Assembly (NCBI GenBank): GCA_025667525.1
Contig: CM046878.1
Coordinates: 101,633,237 to 101,697,236, forward strand
Length of the DNA stretch: 64,000 nucleotides
Direction: 5' to 3'
From: Glebionis coronaria
Taxonomy: Eukaryota; Streptophyta; Magnoliopsida; Asterales; Asteraceae
Of the stretch, positions 1 to 11,967 are shown piece after piece (the first letter of the stretch is position 1; each line of letters opens with the position of its first letter). The notes beneath the pieces were generated by a model, which worked only from the letters and a program-made list of their open reading frames with translations, was not told the DNA's origin and ran no database searches. The translations under genes were made by a program, and so were the position numbers.

Positions 1-650
1 CAAAATGAAAATCGGTAATTCCAACTTAGTTTTTAATTCCTCATTGGCATATCATTTAACAAATTTAATAACAAAAATGTAATCGCAAAAAACGGCTCTG
101 TGAATGAACGGTAATAAAAGCAGTTCACAGGTTCCTATAAGAATGCGAAACACACAAAAGCTTGTTTTTGGTTCAATCGTAGCATCACTTCCGGTCAATG
201 CTTTTTTCGCTACCGGTGATGTGGCATCAAATCTTAAATAAATGTTAACTATTAACTTTTAATACCTCATTCATTCATATATTTTAAATCGAATATTTTA
301 CATAACACAAACAAAATAATTTAAGGTCAACGAAAATCAATAGTATAAAGTATGAACAAAGAAAAACAATGTTTTAGGTTATTTTTTATAAGATTGAGAG
401 ACCTCAGGAGACCCGTTACAAATCACACACAGTGGAACAAGGTTTAGACAAGTGTTCCAGAACAAAAAACAGAACATAAGATCGAGTTTAAGGATCGGAT
501 AATTTGTCGATTGGTGGATAGAACACAGGCCGCCTTGAACCACTGTTGTTTAAAGTGTCATACGGCACTTCCTATCTTTATTAGGGGATTTCTTCCTCAT
601 TGGCAAACAAAAAGATAATAAAACTGAAATGATACAAAAGTTTGAAAAGT
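1..650. other. AT-rich intergenic DNA
   Basis: No reading frame, repeat boundary or RNA gene could be supported here. The sequence is AT-rich without recognisable coding similarity. Confidence 0.5.
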
Positions 651-1712
651 TTTAATGCAGAGAGAAGTGCAAAAATCATCCCTGTGTTATGTCGAAAAAT
701 CGAATTACATCCTTCGTTAATTTTTTAGACAACAGCCATTTCTCTGTTAGTGCGCGGGGCACAATACATCCCTCATGGACTAACGGTACAAATGTTTTCT
801 CGTTAAAAATTAACAAAATCTAAAAGAGAGGGTATTCTTGTCTTTTTACTTTCTCAGGGATGTATTGTGAACCTTATCATAAATAGTTTCAAAAAAAAAA
901 TTATTTTTGAAAAAAAAAATTATTTTCAGAAAAAATAAGTTTTATTTTCTCGAAAAAAAATTTATTTTCGAAAAAAAAAATTGTTTTCGGAAAAAAAGTT
1001 TTATTTTCTAAAAAATAAGTTTTATTTTGGAAAAAAAAAGTTTTATTTTCGAAAAAATATGTTTTATTTTTGGAAAAAAAGTTTTATTTTTGAAAAAATA
1101 TGTTTTATTTTCGGGAATAATTTTTTTTTCGAAAATAAAACTTTTTTTAAGAAAATAATTTTTTTTTTGAAAATAAAACTTTTTTTTCGAAACTAAATTT
1201 TTTTTAGAAAATAATTTTTTTTAGAAAATAAAACTTTTTTTTTCCGAAAAATAATTTTTTTTTTCGAAAATATTTTTTTTATAAAATAAAACTTTTTTTT
1301 TCCGAAAAATAATTTTTTTTTTCGAAAATAATTTTTTTTAGAAAATAATTTTTTTTTAGAAAATAAAACTTTTTTTTTCCGAAAATAGTTTTTTTTCGAA
1401 AATAATTTTTTTTTTTCGAAAATAAAACTTATTTTTTCTGAAAATAATTTTTTTTTTCAATTTTTTTTTTTTTTTTGAAACTATTTATTATAAGGTTCAC
1501 AATACATCCCTGGGAAAGGAAAATGACAAGAATACCCTCTCTTTTAGATTTTGTTAATTTTTAACGAGAAAACATTTGCACCGTTAGTCCATGAGGGATG
1601 TATTGTGCCCCGCGCACTAACGGAGGGATGGCTGTTGTCCAAAAAGTTAACGAAGAATGTAATTCGATTTTTCGACATACCACAAAGATGATTTTTGCAC
1701 TTCTCTTTAATG
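651..1712. mobile_element. Foldback element with long terminal inverted repeats
   Basis: The left arm (about 658-890) is found again in reverse complement as the right arm (about 1475-1705). Both contain the same GTGCGCGGGGC block and the CACAATACATCCCT block. The interior (about 890-1475) is a degenerate A/T repeat: GTTTTATTTTCGAAAAA-like units in the left half and their reverse complement in the right half, so the whole element is close to one giant palindrome. TTTAATG occurs at both outer edges (651-657, 1706-1712) and may be the target duplication, although the arm ends are not perfectly symmetric. No transposase is encoded. A Mutator-type or foldback MITE is the likely class; the family was not identified. 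Confidence 0.75.
890..1475. repeat. Degenerate A/T homopurine-homopyrimidine repeat
   Basis: Roughly 20-bp units built of A-runs, GTTTTATTTTC and its complement GAAAATAAAAC, and T-runs. Orientation flips near 1120-1140, so the two halves are complementary. The reading frame across this tract only reflects the repeat and is not a gene. Confidence 0.8.
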
Positions 1713-3028
1713 AATGAAAAAGTGTGGCTGCTGAAATGTTATATAAGAAGATGGTTGCGATGTAAACCCTATAATTTGTGTAGGAAGCTGCGGTTTCGAA
1801 GCCCATCAAGTAATATTGATTTCAAGCTGAGCTCTTTAACCATTACATATAGGCCCAATTAACGTTTCCAAATAATGTGCATGTTGGGTATGTAAGAGTG
1901 TCTTTTATGTTTTTCGAGAACTACTGTATAAATTTAAGGAGAAAAAGTTTCTGTCTCTTATACAGGACTATGTAGCGGTAAAAATGCGTGACCTTTTTTT
2001 TTTGTTTTATTAATGTTAAATTATAAAAAAATTGAATAAAATAAAACCGCTAAACTGAAAAGACAAAAAATTATAAAAATATATCAAAAAATGAACGTTA
2101 AATTAGATATCACAAAATTTTTAAAAATATTATGACGTTAGATTATAAAAAAAATAATTAATTAAAAGATACTTTTACTTATAAATGAATTAAAAATTTT
2201 AATAAGTTGTTATAAAAGAGATGGATTGCAAAGTTACACCACTTTATACGACATTAAAATGATCTAATGGTTAGATTTGCCATATTTTTATAAATTTTTT
2301 TGTTTGAAGTTAGATTCGGAGTAAAAGTAAAATATAATTTATGATGGCGTATGGCATGGACACGACCCATTGGGCCTAAAACCACACATCAAACCTTGGC
2401 CTAAAGCTCAAGCACATATAAGCCCATTAATGTGGCAAAACTCTAATAGATCTGCTCCTCGAGAGCGGATCTGCAAGCAGCTAGAAGATCGGCTTCCATG
2501 AAACGGATTCACAAGTTACTAGCAGGTCAACTCTCCGGGAGCGGATCCGTAAATCACGGTTAGCAGAGAAGAACAAAGGCCTTTGACCGACAAAGACCTA
2601 CTCTGAGCACTATCCAAATACTAGGAAAACCTAGGACTAAGCTCGCCTATAAAAGGTAAAATCTGACACTTCCAAAAAGTATGTTTTTCTCACTCATTAT
2701 AATACACACACATATATCTCTGACAACATGAAATCTTACTTTTACACCAGAGTTTAATCGTTGGGTACACTTTCATATAAAAAGTCTTTCGTGATCCGAT
2801 TCTGTACAGAAAAATAAAAGTATACATGGGAGATTAACGGAAGATCATTTCGGATCGTGTCGTTTATCAATTATAAACAACGAAAAAAATATCAAGTCAG
2901 GAAGAGGCGTTTCAAGAATAATAATTCAAACGAGAATTGTGAGAAGTAATTTTAGCCACATATTTCAATGAAAAGGGGAAACTTGAAGGAATATACGTTT
3001 ATTTTTATAGGTGAATAATGTTGTTGTA
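1713..3028. other. Non-coding; contains an LTR-like promoter segment
   Basis: No gene was found. From about 2342 the composition becomes less AT-rich, with GAGCGGATC-type inverted blocks (2455-2560). A TATA-like TATAAAAG at 2648-2655 is followed by a pyrimidine-rich stretch. This looks like a decayed solo LTR with its promoter, but no second copy or target duplication was found. Confidence 0.3.
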
Positions 3029-3033
3029 GTTAC

Positions 3034-3165
3034 TGTTAGTTGACATGTTTCGGCCCGTTGTTATTAGGCCTTTAGCCCGTCTATATTATTTCTAGATGCT
3101 TCCAATATAACTTATATATTATAATATCTTCAATGAATAACACAGAGAAATTTACCAAACTTACA
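3034..3165 (+). repeat. 5' LTR of Copia-A
   Basis: A 132-bp repeat bounded by TG and CA. It is identical to the 3' copy except for two transitions near its middle. Target duplication GTTAC lies immediately upstream. Confidence 0.95.
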
Positions 3166-3179
3166 TGGTAATCAGAGCT
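3166..3179 (+). other. Primer-binding site of Copia-A
   Basis: TGGTAATCAGAGCT directly follows the 5' LTR. It matches the usual initiator-Met tRNA site TGGTATCAGAGC except for one extra A. Confidence 0.75.
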
Positions 3180-3396
3180 AATCCTATCATCTCCTAAAAA
3201 CACTTCAAATCACCGTCTTTTTCTATCCTATCTTTTCTCTTACTCGGTTATTCTTGAAAAAAAAAAAAAGAAAAAAGAAAAAAGTTGTGATTACGTTTTG
3301 TATATGCTAGAAGTGCAACATCACCTTAAAGATCCATTCTTATTTAAAGCCGTAGTTGTTGACTGTTATTTGAAAGTATTGGGGTGATTCTTATAT

Positions 3397-3972
3397 GTGC
3401 ATGTAAAGAAAGAAAAACAGAGGTATTTGTTACTTATCTATTGGTTTGGTTGCTTATTACATAGTGATTTTCTATTACGGGTTGTAATTGCATCAAGAGA
3501 TACAATGTTATCAAGTGCTCCCACCGTTCCATATGGTACTCAATTTGTTTGTAATAGTGTTAGTCAGAATGCATATAACCCTTGGAGTTATTTTCCATCG
3601 AATCATATAGGTCAATATCCATCTAATCATATAGGCCAATATCCACCGCAAGTGTCACAAGTCCAACAAGTTATGTCCACCTTATCAGTTTCTAATGGGG
3701 CTTCATCGACTATACAAGACTCATCATGGAATATGGACACATGTGCATCTTCTCATCTTAATCCAGATTCGAGTAATTTAAGTGTTCTTTTTAATTCTTG
3801 CTTATATCCATCTGTTCGTGTGGGTGACGGTAAAACTATACCTGTCACAAACACGGGTCATAGCATTCTTCCTACTTTTCATCGCCCTTTACATCTTCAT
3901 AATGTTCTTGTCACCCCTAATATTATTAAGAATCTTATATCAGTTCGCCAGTTTATCGGGACAACAATTGCA
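3397..3972 (+). pseudogene. Copia-A gag tail and aspartic protease remnant
   Basis: This frame starts in non-homologous sequence. From about 3508 it reads a gag-tail segment with a duplicated SNHIGQYP motif, followed by the Copia protease region around WNMDTCASSHL, where the family has D-T/S-G; the catalytic Asp is present but the third residue is Cys. The frame runs out at 4005. The integrase frame is already open from about 3961 in another phase, so a frameshift lies near 3955-3965. No capsid domain or CCHC knuckle precedes it, so the 5' half of gag has been lost. Confidence 0.8.
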
Positions 3973-6335
3973 CTATCGAATTTGATGCGTTTGGGTTTTC
4001 TGTGAAAGATTTCTTAACTCGTCATATCCTTCTCAAATGTGACAGTTCGGGCGATCTCTATCCGGTAACCCAACCATCATCCCTTCCAAGTGCTTTGATG
4101 TCTCTCAGTTCTTCTACGTGGCACCAACGGCTCGGTCACCCTGGTGCCGAAGTGCTACGCTCTCTTGTTTCTCGTAATTTTATTTCTTGTAACAAAGATA
4201 AGCCTCATCATGGTTGTCACGCCTGTCAGCTTGGCAAACATGTAAAACTTCCATTTTCTAGTTCTACATCTACTGTCTCTCGTTGTTTCGAAATTGTTCA
4301 TTCAGATATTTGGACATCTCCAATTGTTAGTACGGGTGGTTTTAGGTATTATGTCCTTTTTCTCGATCACTTTTCTCATTATTTGTGGATTTATCCTCTT
4401 CGGACAAAATCTGAAGTGTTTACTAAGTTTGTTCATTTTCGTTCTTATGTTCAAAATCAATTTAAATGTGATATCCGTAGTTTTCAATGTGATAATGGTG
4501 GTGAGTTTGATAACACCCAACTTCTTAATCTTTTCACTAAACATGGGATTCAAATGAGATTTTCTTGTCCCAAGACGTCCCAACAGAATGGAAAATCAGA
4601 ACGTATGATTCGTAATATAAATAATATGATTCGCACGTTACTTTTTCAAGCCCACCTTCCGCCTACATTTTGGGTCGAGGCACTTCACATGGCAGCCTAC
4701 TTACTTAATCTTCTTCCTTCAACCTCCATCCACAATGAAATATCTGTTACCAAATTATTGAATAAACAACCTAACTACTCCAAACTTCGCACTTTTGGAT
4801 GCTTGTGTTATCCCCATCTATTTCCACCACACAAACTTGCTCCACGAGCCACACCATGTATATTTTTAGGTTACCCAGCCTATCACGAAGGTTATCGGTG
4901 TCTTGACCTAACAACAAACAAAATCATTATTTCTAGACATGTAACCTTTGACGAACATCAATTTCCCTTTGTATCTATTACACCTTCCCCCTCATACGAA
5001 TTCCTTGACACATCCACTTCGCCGATTATTCGTCATGTAATACATAATCCTCCACACACTACTCCACCACCAATACCTACCGTTGAACCACCAACACCTC
5101 AAACACCAACCCATACCTACCTTACTCCGGATTCAAACCAACTTAGTGGCCTACAACCATCTAGTAGCCCACCACCTGGTTTCTCTCCAGTCACCTCAAC
5201 CCAATCCACTCATCACCTTACAACACAAACGCCCCAAACCCAACCCACATTCAGTTCAACACCTACAACCCAGACCCATTACCAATCTACGACCACACTT
5301 CCAAATGAAACACAAACCAACACCACCTCTCAACCCATCACTAGTAATCCACCAACTCGAACTCACCATATGGTCACTCGAAATCAGGATGGCACACGTA
5401 AGACCACCCAACGTCTAAACCTCCATGTTTCTCATATATCTCCTATACCAAAATCTCCTTCTCTTGCTTTATCTGATCCGCATTGGCGGGATGTTATGTA
5501 TGATGAATATAATGCTTTAATTAAAAATAATACATGGGTACTCGTTCCAAGACCTCATGGTGCCAATATTGTGCGGTGTTTGTGGTTATTTAGACATAAA
5601 TTTCATGCAGATGGTTCATTGAGTCGGTATAAAGCCCGACTGGTTGCAAATGGTAGTAGTCAACAGCTTGGTATTGACTGTGATGAGACTTTCAGTCCGG
5701 TTGTCAAGCCGTCCACTATTCGTACTGTGCTCAGTCTTGCATTGACGCGACATTGGCCTATTCATCAACTTGATGTTAAGAATGCTTTTCTTAATGGGGA
5801 TTTGTCAGAGACTGTGTATATGCATCAGCCTCCTGGTTTTGTGGATCCTCGGTATCCTCATCATGTATGTCGCCTTCAAAGGTCTTTATATGGGTTAAAA
5901 CAAGCCCCTCGTGCTTGGTTTCATCGATTTGCTGCTTATGCTACCCGAGTCGGATTTTCACCTAGTAGATGTGATTCATCTTTATTTATTTATAGATCTG
6001 GTACTCACATGGCATATTTATTGATTTATGTGGATGATATTGTTCTCACAGCTTCTTCTACAACTTTGTTTCAGAAGATTATTTTCTCTTTACACAAGGA
6101 GTTTGACATGACATATCTTGGTGCCCTTAATCATTTCTTGGGGATTTCTGTTACTCGTGACACTACAGGGATGTTTCTCTCACAGAAGAGATATTCTATG
6201 GAATTACTCGAACGAGCACATATGCTCAACTGTAATCCTACTCGGACTCCAATTGGCATTGAGTCTAAGCTTGGTCCTAAGGGGACTTCTATTTCAGATC
6301 CTACTTTGTATAGGAGTCTTGCAGGTGGTCTATAA
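3961..6335 (+). pseudogene. Copia-A integrase and reverse transcriptase
   Basis: Long open stretch with the first internal Met at 4002; residue numbers are from that Met. A GAG-pre-integrase HHCC region (HQRLGHPG, CHACQLGK, about residues 41-80) leads into the integrase core. The catalytic triad is D102 (HSDIW), D164 (DNGGEFD) and E200, and the last two have the expected D-X35-E spacing. A Pro/Thr/Gln-rich linker follows at about residues 350-480. The Copia RT has YKARLVANG, DVKNAFLNG, SLYGLKQAPRAW and the YVDD active site at residues 676-679. It stops at TAA 6333-6335 inside the conserved segment that normally bridges RT and RNase H. The same frame resumes immediately afterwards, so this is a point nonsense mutation. 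Confidence 0.92.
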
Positions 6336-6992
6336 TATCTTACCTTCACTCGTCCAGATTTGTCTTATGCTGTGCAACAAATTTTCTTATATATGCATGA
6401 TCCTCGTGAGCCTCACTTAGCTGCTCTAAAGAGGATTCCTCGTTATGTCCGGGGCACTTTGGAGTTTGGTTTACAATTATATGCATCCTCAGAATCTTCT
6501 CATGTAGCTTACTCTGATGCTGATTGGGCTGGTTGCCCTGCTACTCGCAGATCTACATCTGGGTGTTGTGTATTTTTGGGCAACAATCTTTTATCATGGT
6601 CTTCTAAGCGACAACCCACTCTTTCACGATCAAGTGCAGAAGCTGAATATCGGGGAGTTGCTAATGTTGTTGCTGAGACGGCATGGCTGCGCAATCTTCT
6701 TCGAGAACTACAAACACCACTATTGACCGCTACTCTTGTGTATTGTGACAATGTTAGTGCTGTTTATTTATCTGCTAACCCAGTGCAACATCAACGAACT
6801 AAACACATTGAGATTGACATTCATTTTGTTCGTGATATGGTTGCTATAGGTCATGTGCGTGTTCTTCATGTTCCATCTCGTTACCAGTATGCCGATATCT
6901 TCACCAAAGGTCTCCCTTCGGCGTTATTTGAAGAATTTCGTACCAGTTTGAGTGTTCGATTTCCTCCCGCTCAAACTGCGTGGGAGTGTTAG
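6336..6992 (+). pseudogene. Copia-A RNase H domain, after the premature stop
   Basis: In the same frame as the integrase-RT segment, immediately downstream of the TAA at 6333-6335. It carries the Copia RNase H landmarks YSDADWAGCPATRRSTSG, SRSSAEAEYR, a CDN motif and KHIEIDIHFVRD, ending in the usual IFTKGLP tail. Without readthrough of the stop it would be untranslated. The stop codon at 6990-6992 sits just before the 3' LTR, with a short purine tract TGGGAG (6981-6986) as the likely polypurine tract. Confidence 0.9.
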
Positions 6993-7118
6993 TTGACATG
7001 TTTCGGCCCGTTGTTATTAGGCCTTTAGCCCGTTTATATTATTTCTAGATGCTTCCAATATAACTTATATATTGTAATATCTTCAATGAATAACACAGAG
7101 AAATTTACCAAACTTACA
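6987..7118 (+). repeat. 3' LTR of Copia-A
   Basis: Second 132-bp LTR, followed by the target duplication GTTAC at 7119-7123. Two differences from the 5' copy were counted by eye. Confidence 0.95.
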
Positions 7119-7123
7119 GTTAC

Positions 7124-10100
7124 TTTTCGTTTGATCCTAATTTTGGGCATTATATTTTAATAATATATAAGGTTGCAAAAATCGTGAATTGGTAGTTAAT
7201 CGGTCGATTTTTTTGTAACTTGTAATCGATATATGCAGGATTTATAGGTAATTAACCAGATCACTACTTCCGGTAAAGGTTTTATTTTTCCAAATTTTTT
7301 TTGAGTATAATCGAAGAGTTTTAAGCATTTACGGTAAAATTTTATACCAGCAGCTTTTAATTGATACGAGGTTAGGCACCCACGTGTTGCGGCGAATTTT
7401 TAATAATAGTTTTTAAACCATAGTGTTCATTGTATTTGTCTTGCCTAAATTGCAAAAACAACAATTAAGTGTAGGCCTAGTACGCGTTAGATATCAAATA
7501 TCATTATATTTAAACAAAAGTTGACATTACATTGTTTCAATTTATGTTGTTATATTTGTATTTTTTTAATCTACACAACGTAAAGCAATATTTGAGAGTA
7601 GCTGGCTGTTAATTCATATTGTTGAAGAAAGTAGTTCGAGATTCAAGTTAAAAAGATAAGTTTGTGTTTTGAATAATTGAAACGTTTATAAGCATCAAAT
7701 TATCCAAAAATATAGAATTACTTATTATTGCATACAATGTAAATACTTATATGACCAAACATAAAAAAAAACCTTTTTCATATAAGGATTGAAAGTACTA
7801 ATTTCGTAAACATATTACACGTTTGTATAGTTAAAACTAAATAATGTGACAAAAGTGTACACGATAAAACGTGCACGGGTTTGGGTGCAAATGACTCAAA
7901 GTCTTTATCATCATCAACCAAATAAATCATACCCCATGTTCAGCCCGTTCGCTCTAGATGGGTATGCACATATATATTGCCGTTGATTCTTTTAAAGAGT
8001 ATCTACTTAAAAGGTATGAATGTATTTTATTTTATGTTTGAAAAAACTATAGGGTTTTCACACGCTTATTAATCTACACAGGAATGTTGTCGCTAAGGTA
8101 AATCCGTCAGATCCTAAAATATATATTGTTAGGTGTAAGGAAGAAAAAAAGAGAAAGTTGAATGCATAATATTTTCACCACAATTAATTAGGCTTGTAAG
8201 GTGTTGAGATCAAGTCATGGGCGAGTGAATGACGATGATTTCGTGGTGTTTAGATGTAGAGTTGATGAAATGGAAGGCAAGTGGTAGTAAAGAAGGAGTG
8301 TGTGAATGTTAAGCTGGTCGCAACGGCATTGGTCGTCAGTGGGTCGACCGATTCCGCAGTCGGTCGGCCTTGTAGCGACGACCGACTGAAATCGATCGTC
8401 GGCTGCAAATTGATCCACCGCTCGAACCCTTGAAAAAAAACTTTTCGTTCTTTCTCTCTTTTCAGCGGTTGCAAAATTAAAAAAAAATTAACACTTTACC
8501 CCTGTAACTACCCAACCCTTTAAACTATTTTCTCACACTTTTTAAACTTTATTTTACATGAAACTATTTATATATCATCTAAAAAATGGGTTCAACCATA
8601 AATGTGGACTCTCGATGAGGACGTAGTTTTGTGAAAAGTTTAAATACACTTTTCGGAGACGTACGTATCAGGAAAAAGTCAAAAAATGACAGTATTTTGG
8701 TCGGATGTAACTGAGCACTTTCATAACAAAATGGGTGATAAAAAAAAATAATGACACATTACCCCCTTTATTCATTTGGCAGAATCCAAAAATGATAATA
8801 ATAAAATATTACCTATTGTGAGACAGGATAAATAGCAACCGTTCATTTCATTTAAAAACTAATATAAGTATGTGAGATAGGGGAGATTTCAGCCGTTCAA
8901 AATCAGTGAGATCCATTTCTAACCGTTCAAAATCCCCCTTGCCCATGCTTTTTCCTGTTGCTAGGTTTGAAAATCGACACCAAGGTTTGAAAAATCGGCA
9001 CCAATGTATGGTTCGTCCCTCTGAAGTGTGTGTTTCTCTCTCAATTATAAAATATTCTCGATCTCTCACACCATGCCCAAAAAGAAGAACCACGCATTTT
9101 TTATCGATTTAATCTATGGTCGATCTACTGCGTTGCTGTCGCGATTGTTGTGGGTTTGGTTGTTGATTGTCACGATCTATGGGGCATCTCATCTGTTAGA
9201 TCTCTCATCACTAGGCTAAATACCCTCGATGTCGTCGATCTATTCGTTGCCACCATCCATGGTGTGTGGCATTGGAAGTCGGCTGGTGACATTGGTCGGC
9301 TTAGGTGGCTGGATTCTTTTGTGGTTTGTCTTCATTGATTGCAGACACGCATATTATTAATGACGGATTGTAATTACCGATCTTGATTGTGCCGGAATGA
9401 GTTGCAAAGACCCAATTATTGGGTTTGCTGGAAACCTAATTTTTTGCCCATGGTCAGATCTTATTAATTTGAATGGCATATCAGGTATCCGTTTTTGGTA
9501 GTTTAATTAGTATTTTAGTTGAATTAGGTTTATATGCGTGATACTTACTCGGGTTGCTACGGTTTTTGATTATTAGGTTTCTATGTTTGACTATTGTCTT
9601 TGGTTTCATTGTGGTTATACGTAATTGAAAGGGTGTATGGTTTTGTGATATAGTTCCAGCTTGCGTATATGTTCCCCCTATACTCCTTCGTTGCCACAAC
9701 TCCTTTCGTTGTCGGTATCCATAGCTTATTTTTCAACTGAAGTCGACCCGTCTATCGGCGTGGCAGCACGAGAACGTGTTTGCAGCCATGTCGGGTCGAA
9801 GTTCTTTTGTGCCAATGTTTGAATGTTCTGATAATAAGAAACCAGCTAGCGTTTATAACCGTTTCGAGTATGCAGTTTTTGGAGAAGTATTTAAAAAGGA
9901 TGTGATGATGGTATTTGAACCTATTTAAGCGGGTTCATGTCAAATTTGGATTACGTGCAACTTGGCGGGACACCCTTGACGGGTTTGCAGCCATGATGGC
10001 CGTATTTTCTTATTCCGATTCATTGCTTATCTAAGCATCATAATATAAATGTCAAGCTGCTTATGTGTTAATTGTTTTGAAACTACATTAGGACGGACAC

Positions 10101-10202
10101 ATTTGTTCTTAAGGATCACAAATCTTCAGGTATGTGATAATTTTTATCTCATGCATTGATAATTTGTTCTGTTTATAAGTTTACTGTTTTCATTGAGTGT
10201 AG
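7124..10202. other. Non-coding DNA with short palindromes
   Basis: No convincing gene. At 7372-7400 a degenerate GC stem followed by CCTAAC, read on the minus strand, resembles a decayed Helitron 3' end. At 8320-8405 several GACCGA/TCGGTC blocks form overlapping hairpins. A GTTTGCAGCCATG block occurs twice (about 9779 and 9983). These are weak signals of old transposons only. Confidence 0.35.
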
Positions 10203-10320
10203 ATTTTTTAAAGAATGCCAACATCCCGATGATAAACAAAGGAAAGGAGCTTGGAAGAAGATTAAATCTAGAGCCTTTGCAAGTAAGTTTTGGTTCCAAA
10301 ATAAAAAGACACAAATGAAG
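10203..10320 (+). pseudogene. HD-ZIP class IV homeodomain exon fragment
   Basis: The exon-like stretch is bounded by a TGTAG acceptor (10198-10202) and an AAG|GTACTT donor. It reads [13 protein letters not shown] and then [11 protein letters not shown], which correspond to helix 1 to loop and to recognition helix 3 of HD-ZIP class IV homeodomains (the GL2/PDF2/ANL2 group). Between them the expected ELG...LNLEPLQV segment is readable only in another frame, so a +1/-1 indel pair has damaged helix 2. No START domain or zipper was found nearby. It is a broken gene piece. A Helitron 3' end 1.6 kb downstream makes capture by that element plausible, but the Helitron 5' end was not located. Confidence 0.75.
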
Positions 10321-11937
10321 GTACTTCTAACATACAAATCACATAACTTTATTGATTCTGAATACTTTTTTTTCTATGTAACCAATCAATTTTTCTACAT
10401 AGGGCTTCATCCCGTCGCAATTTATCTAAGTCGGATATGTTGGCCAATATTCTCTTATATTCTCACCTAAACGGAGACCCAAAGTCAGCCCAAAATCAAC
10501 GTATGAAACTGTTGTAGGTTAGTCTTCAATTTCTTTCTATAGTGGTCAAAGTTTTTTACATCTGAAATCAATCACACTTCTGATTGGTCATATATTTGTC
10601 TATAATTTAATAGGTAACCGTTGTTTGAGGTTTGAAGTTGTATGAAGACATACTCAACACTAGCGAGCTAACTAAGTTGAGTGACTATCTAAATGAACTC
10701 AGTGTTACAGGCCAAAATGGTAAAATATGTACATGCTTTTAGTATTCCTAGAAGACGCACATTAAATGAAATTACTTGATATATTCTATCCTGGAGATGG
10801 TTGCAATAATCTGAATTTGTAGAAATGCCAATTTTGTATTACTAGGGTAAAGAAACTAAGTGTAGGAACGGATAAGTACGGCCTTGAATTACACACAAAA
10901 AAGTCGTTCATTACCGCCGTTCTTTTGACATAAATTGATAGCTCATAAGTTCATATTGCATTGGATTCAGAAGTGTTGTAATATGCCTTCTTTGTATTCT
11001 CGATAGTGTAAAAAAGATTGACATTCTTTCTATTATCGATAGTCTTTGTTTACAAATGCTCTTATGTGTTAATGTTACTTATCTTTTTTTTCTTTGTTTG
11101 TGGCAGATGGATCATCTTATTATTCTGATGGGTAAAAGAGAGAGATCTCTTATCCAACTAACGTCAAAGGTAAAAATAGGCGTTTAGAGGTTCCTCCTTA
11201 ATTTGAGGAAATCAAGCTCCACGGGTGTTCAAGGTAAATACCTTTCTAGATGGAATCACACAAGGACAATTCACATTATTCAATAAGAACAGTCACGCGG
11301 ACTAAGTTTCTATAAAAATATGAGATTTGGGATATATATATTTACAATATAAGGTGTATTACGAATAGAATTCAGTTAGTCCAATAACTATTTTCACTTT
11401 TTAATAAAAAAACTAATATCCCTTCATTTAAATATAAAACTGCAATGGCTTCCAAATTAGTTAAACAAGACTGCTATAACTGGCCGAAGAAAAAGAAACG
11501 GGGGTCAAGTAGGCTAGAGTAAAACAAAACTGTCCGGTCTGTGGTTTGTTTGTTCCTTTATCCTATACGTTTCATGGCTTAAATATGCAATCTCATTATG
11601 TATTTGTAGTTGATTTTAGTGATTTCTTGATAGTTTCATGATCGAATATCATTTTGTGTTTGTAGCTGTTGAAAAGTAAAAGAATGGGGAAAGAATAACC
11701 AGGTGGCCTTTAGGTGATTGCATGTGCTAATGTTGAGATTGGAAAGCCTCTGCACAGACTATTAACTACATTCACTGAAAGATAACTTTGGTTTTGTTCT
11801 ATTTTTATTTTTTCACAAACTCACTTTTTGTGGCCTATTTGAAAACTTTTTGGCTTATACAGAATAAGTTTATTATGATAAACCAAAAAATTCTTCTTAT
11901 TTGATAAAAACTTTATATCAACATCTTCTATATCGAA
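10321..11937. other. Possible interior of a Helitron with exon-like scraps
   Basis: No open gene. Short in-frame stretches with splice-like borders occur, for instance around 10630-10717, where a reading of LYEDILNTSELTKLSDY is followed by a GT. Nothing could be named. This is consistent with captured gene fragments but is not proof. Confidence 0.3.
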
Positions 11938-11967
11938 CCCGCGGCAACGCGCGGGCATCAATCCTAA
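11938..11967 (+). mobile_element. Helitron 3' terminus
   Basis: A GC-rich stem-loop, CCCGCG-GCAACG-CGCGGG (11938-11955), is followed eight bases later by CTAA (11964-11967) and then a host T. A hairpin a few bases before a CTRR end next to T is the hallmark of Helitron right ends, and this stem sequence type is common in plants. The left end (A|TC) was not located, so the size is unknown. Confidence 0.75.

Larger units (their letters stand above)
3029..7123 (+). mobile_element. Copia-A: Ty1/Copia retrotransposon with 132-bp LTRs
   Basis: Two 132-bp direct repeats (3034-3165 and 6987-7118) start TGTTAGTTGAC, end ACTTACA and differ at two positions by eye. They are flanked by a perfect 5-bp duplication GTTAC (3029-3033, 7119-7123). 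Inside are protease, integrase, reverse transcriptase and RNase H in Copia order. The capsid and zinc-knuckle part of gag is absent, and the coding frame has one frameshift and one nonsense codon, so the copy is defective. The LTRs are unusually short for an element with a pol gene. The near-identical LTRs point to a recent insertion. Confidence 0.95.

Noticed and set aside
981..1196. 71-codon frame rich in Phe and Lys
   Set aside because: It is the translation of the A/T-repeat core of the foldback element, with no gene-like composition.
2342..2770. Complete solo LTR
   Set aside because: A TATA-like box and LTR-like composition exist, but no second copy, TG/CA borders or target duplication could be fixed.
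8320..8405. GACCGA/TCGGTC palindromes as a transposon end or operator
   Set aside because: Several overlapping pairings are possible, but no partner end, duplication or gene was found.
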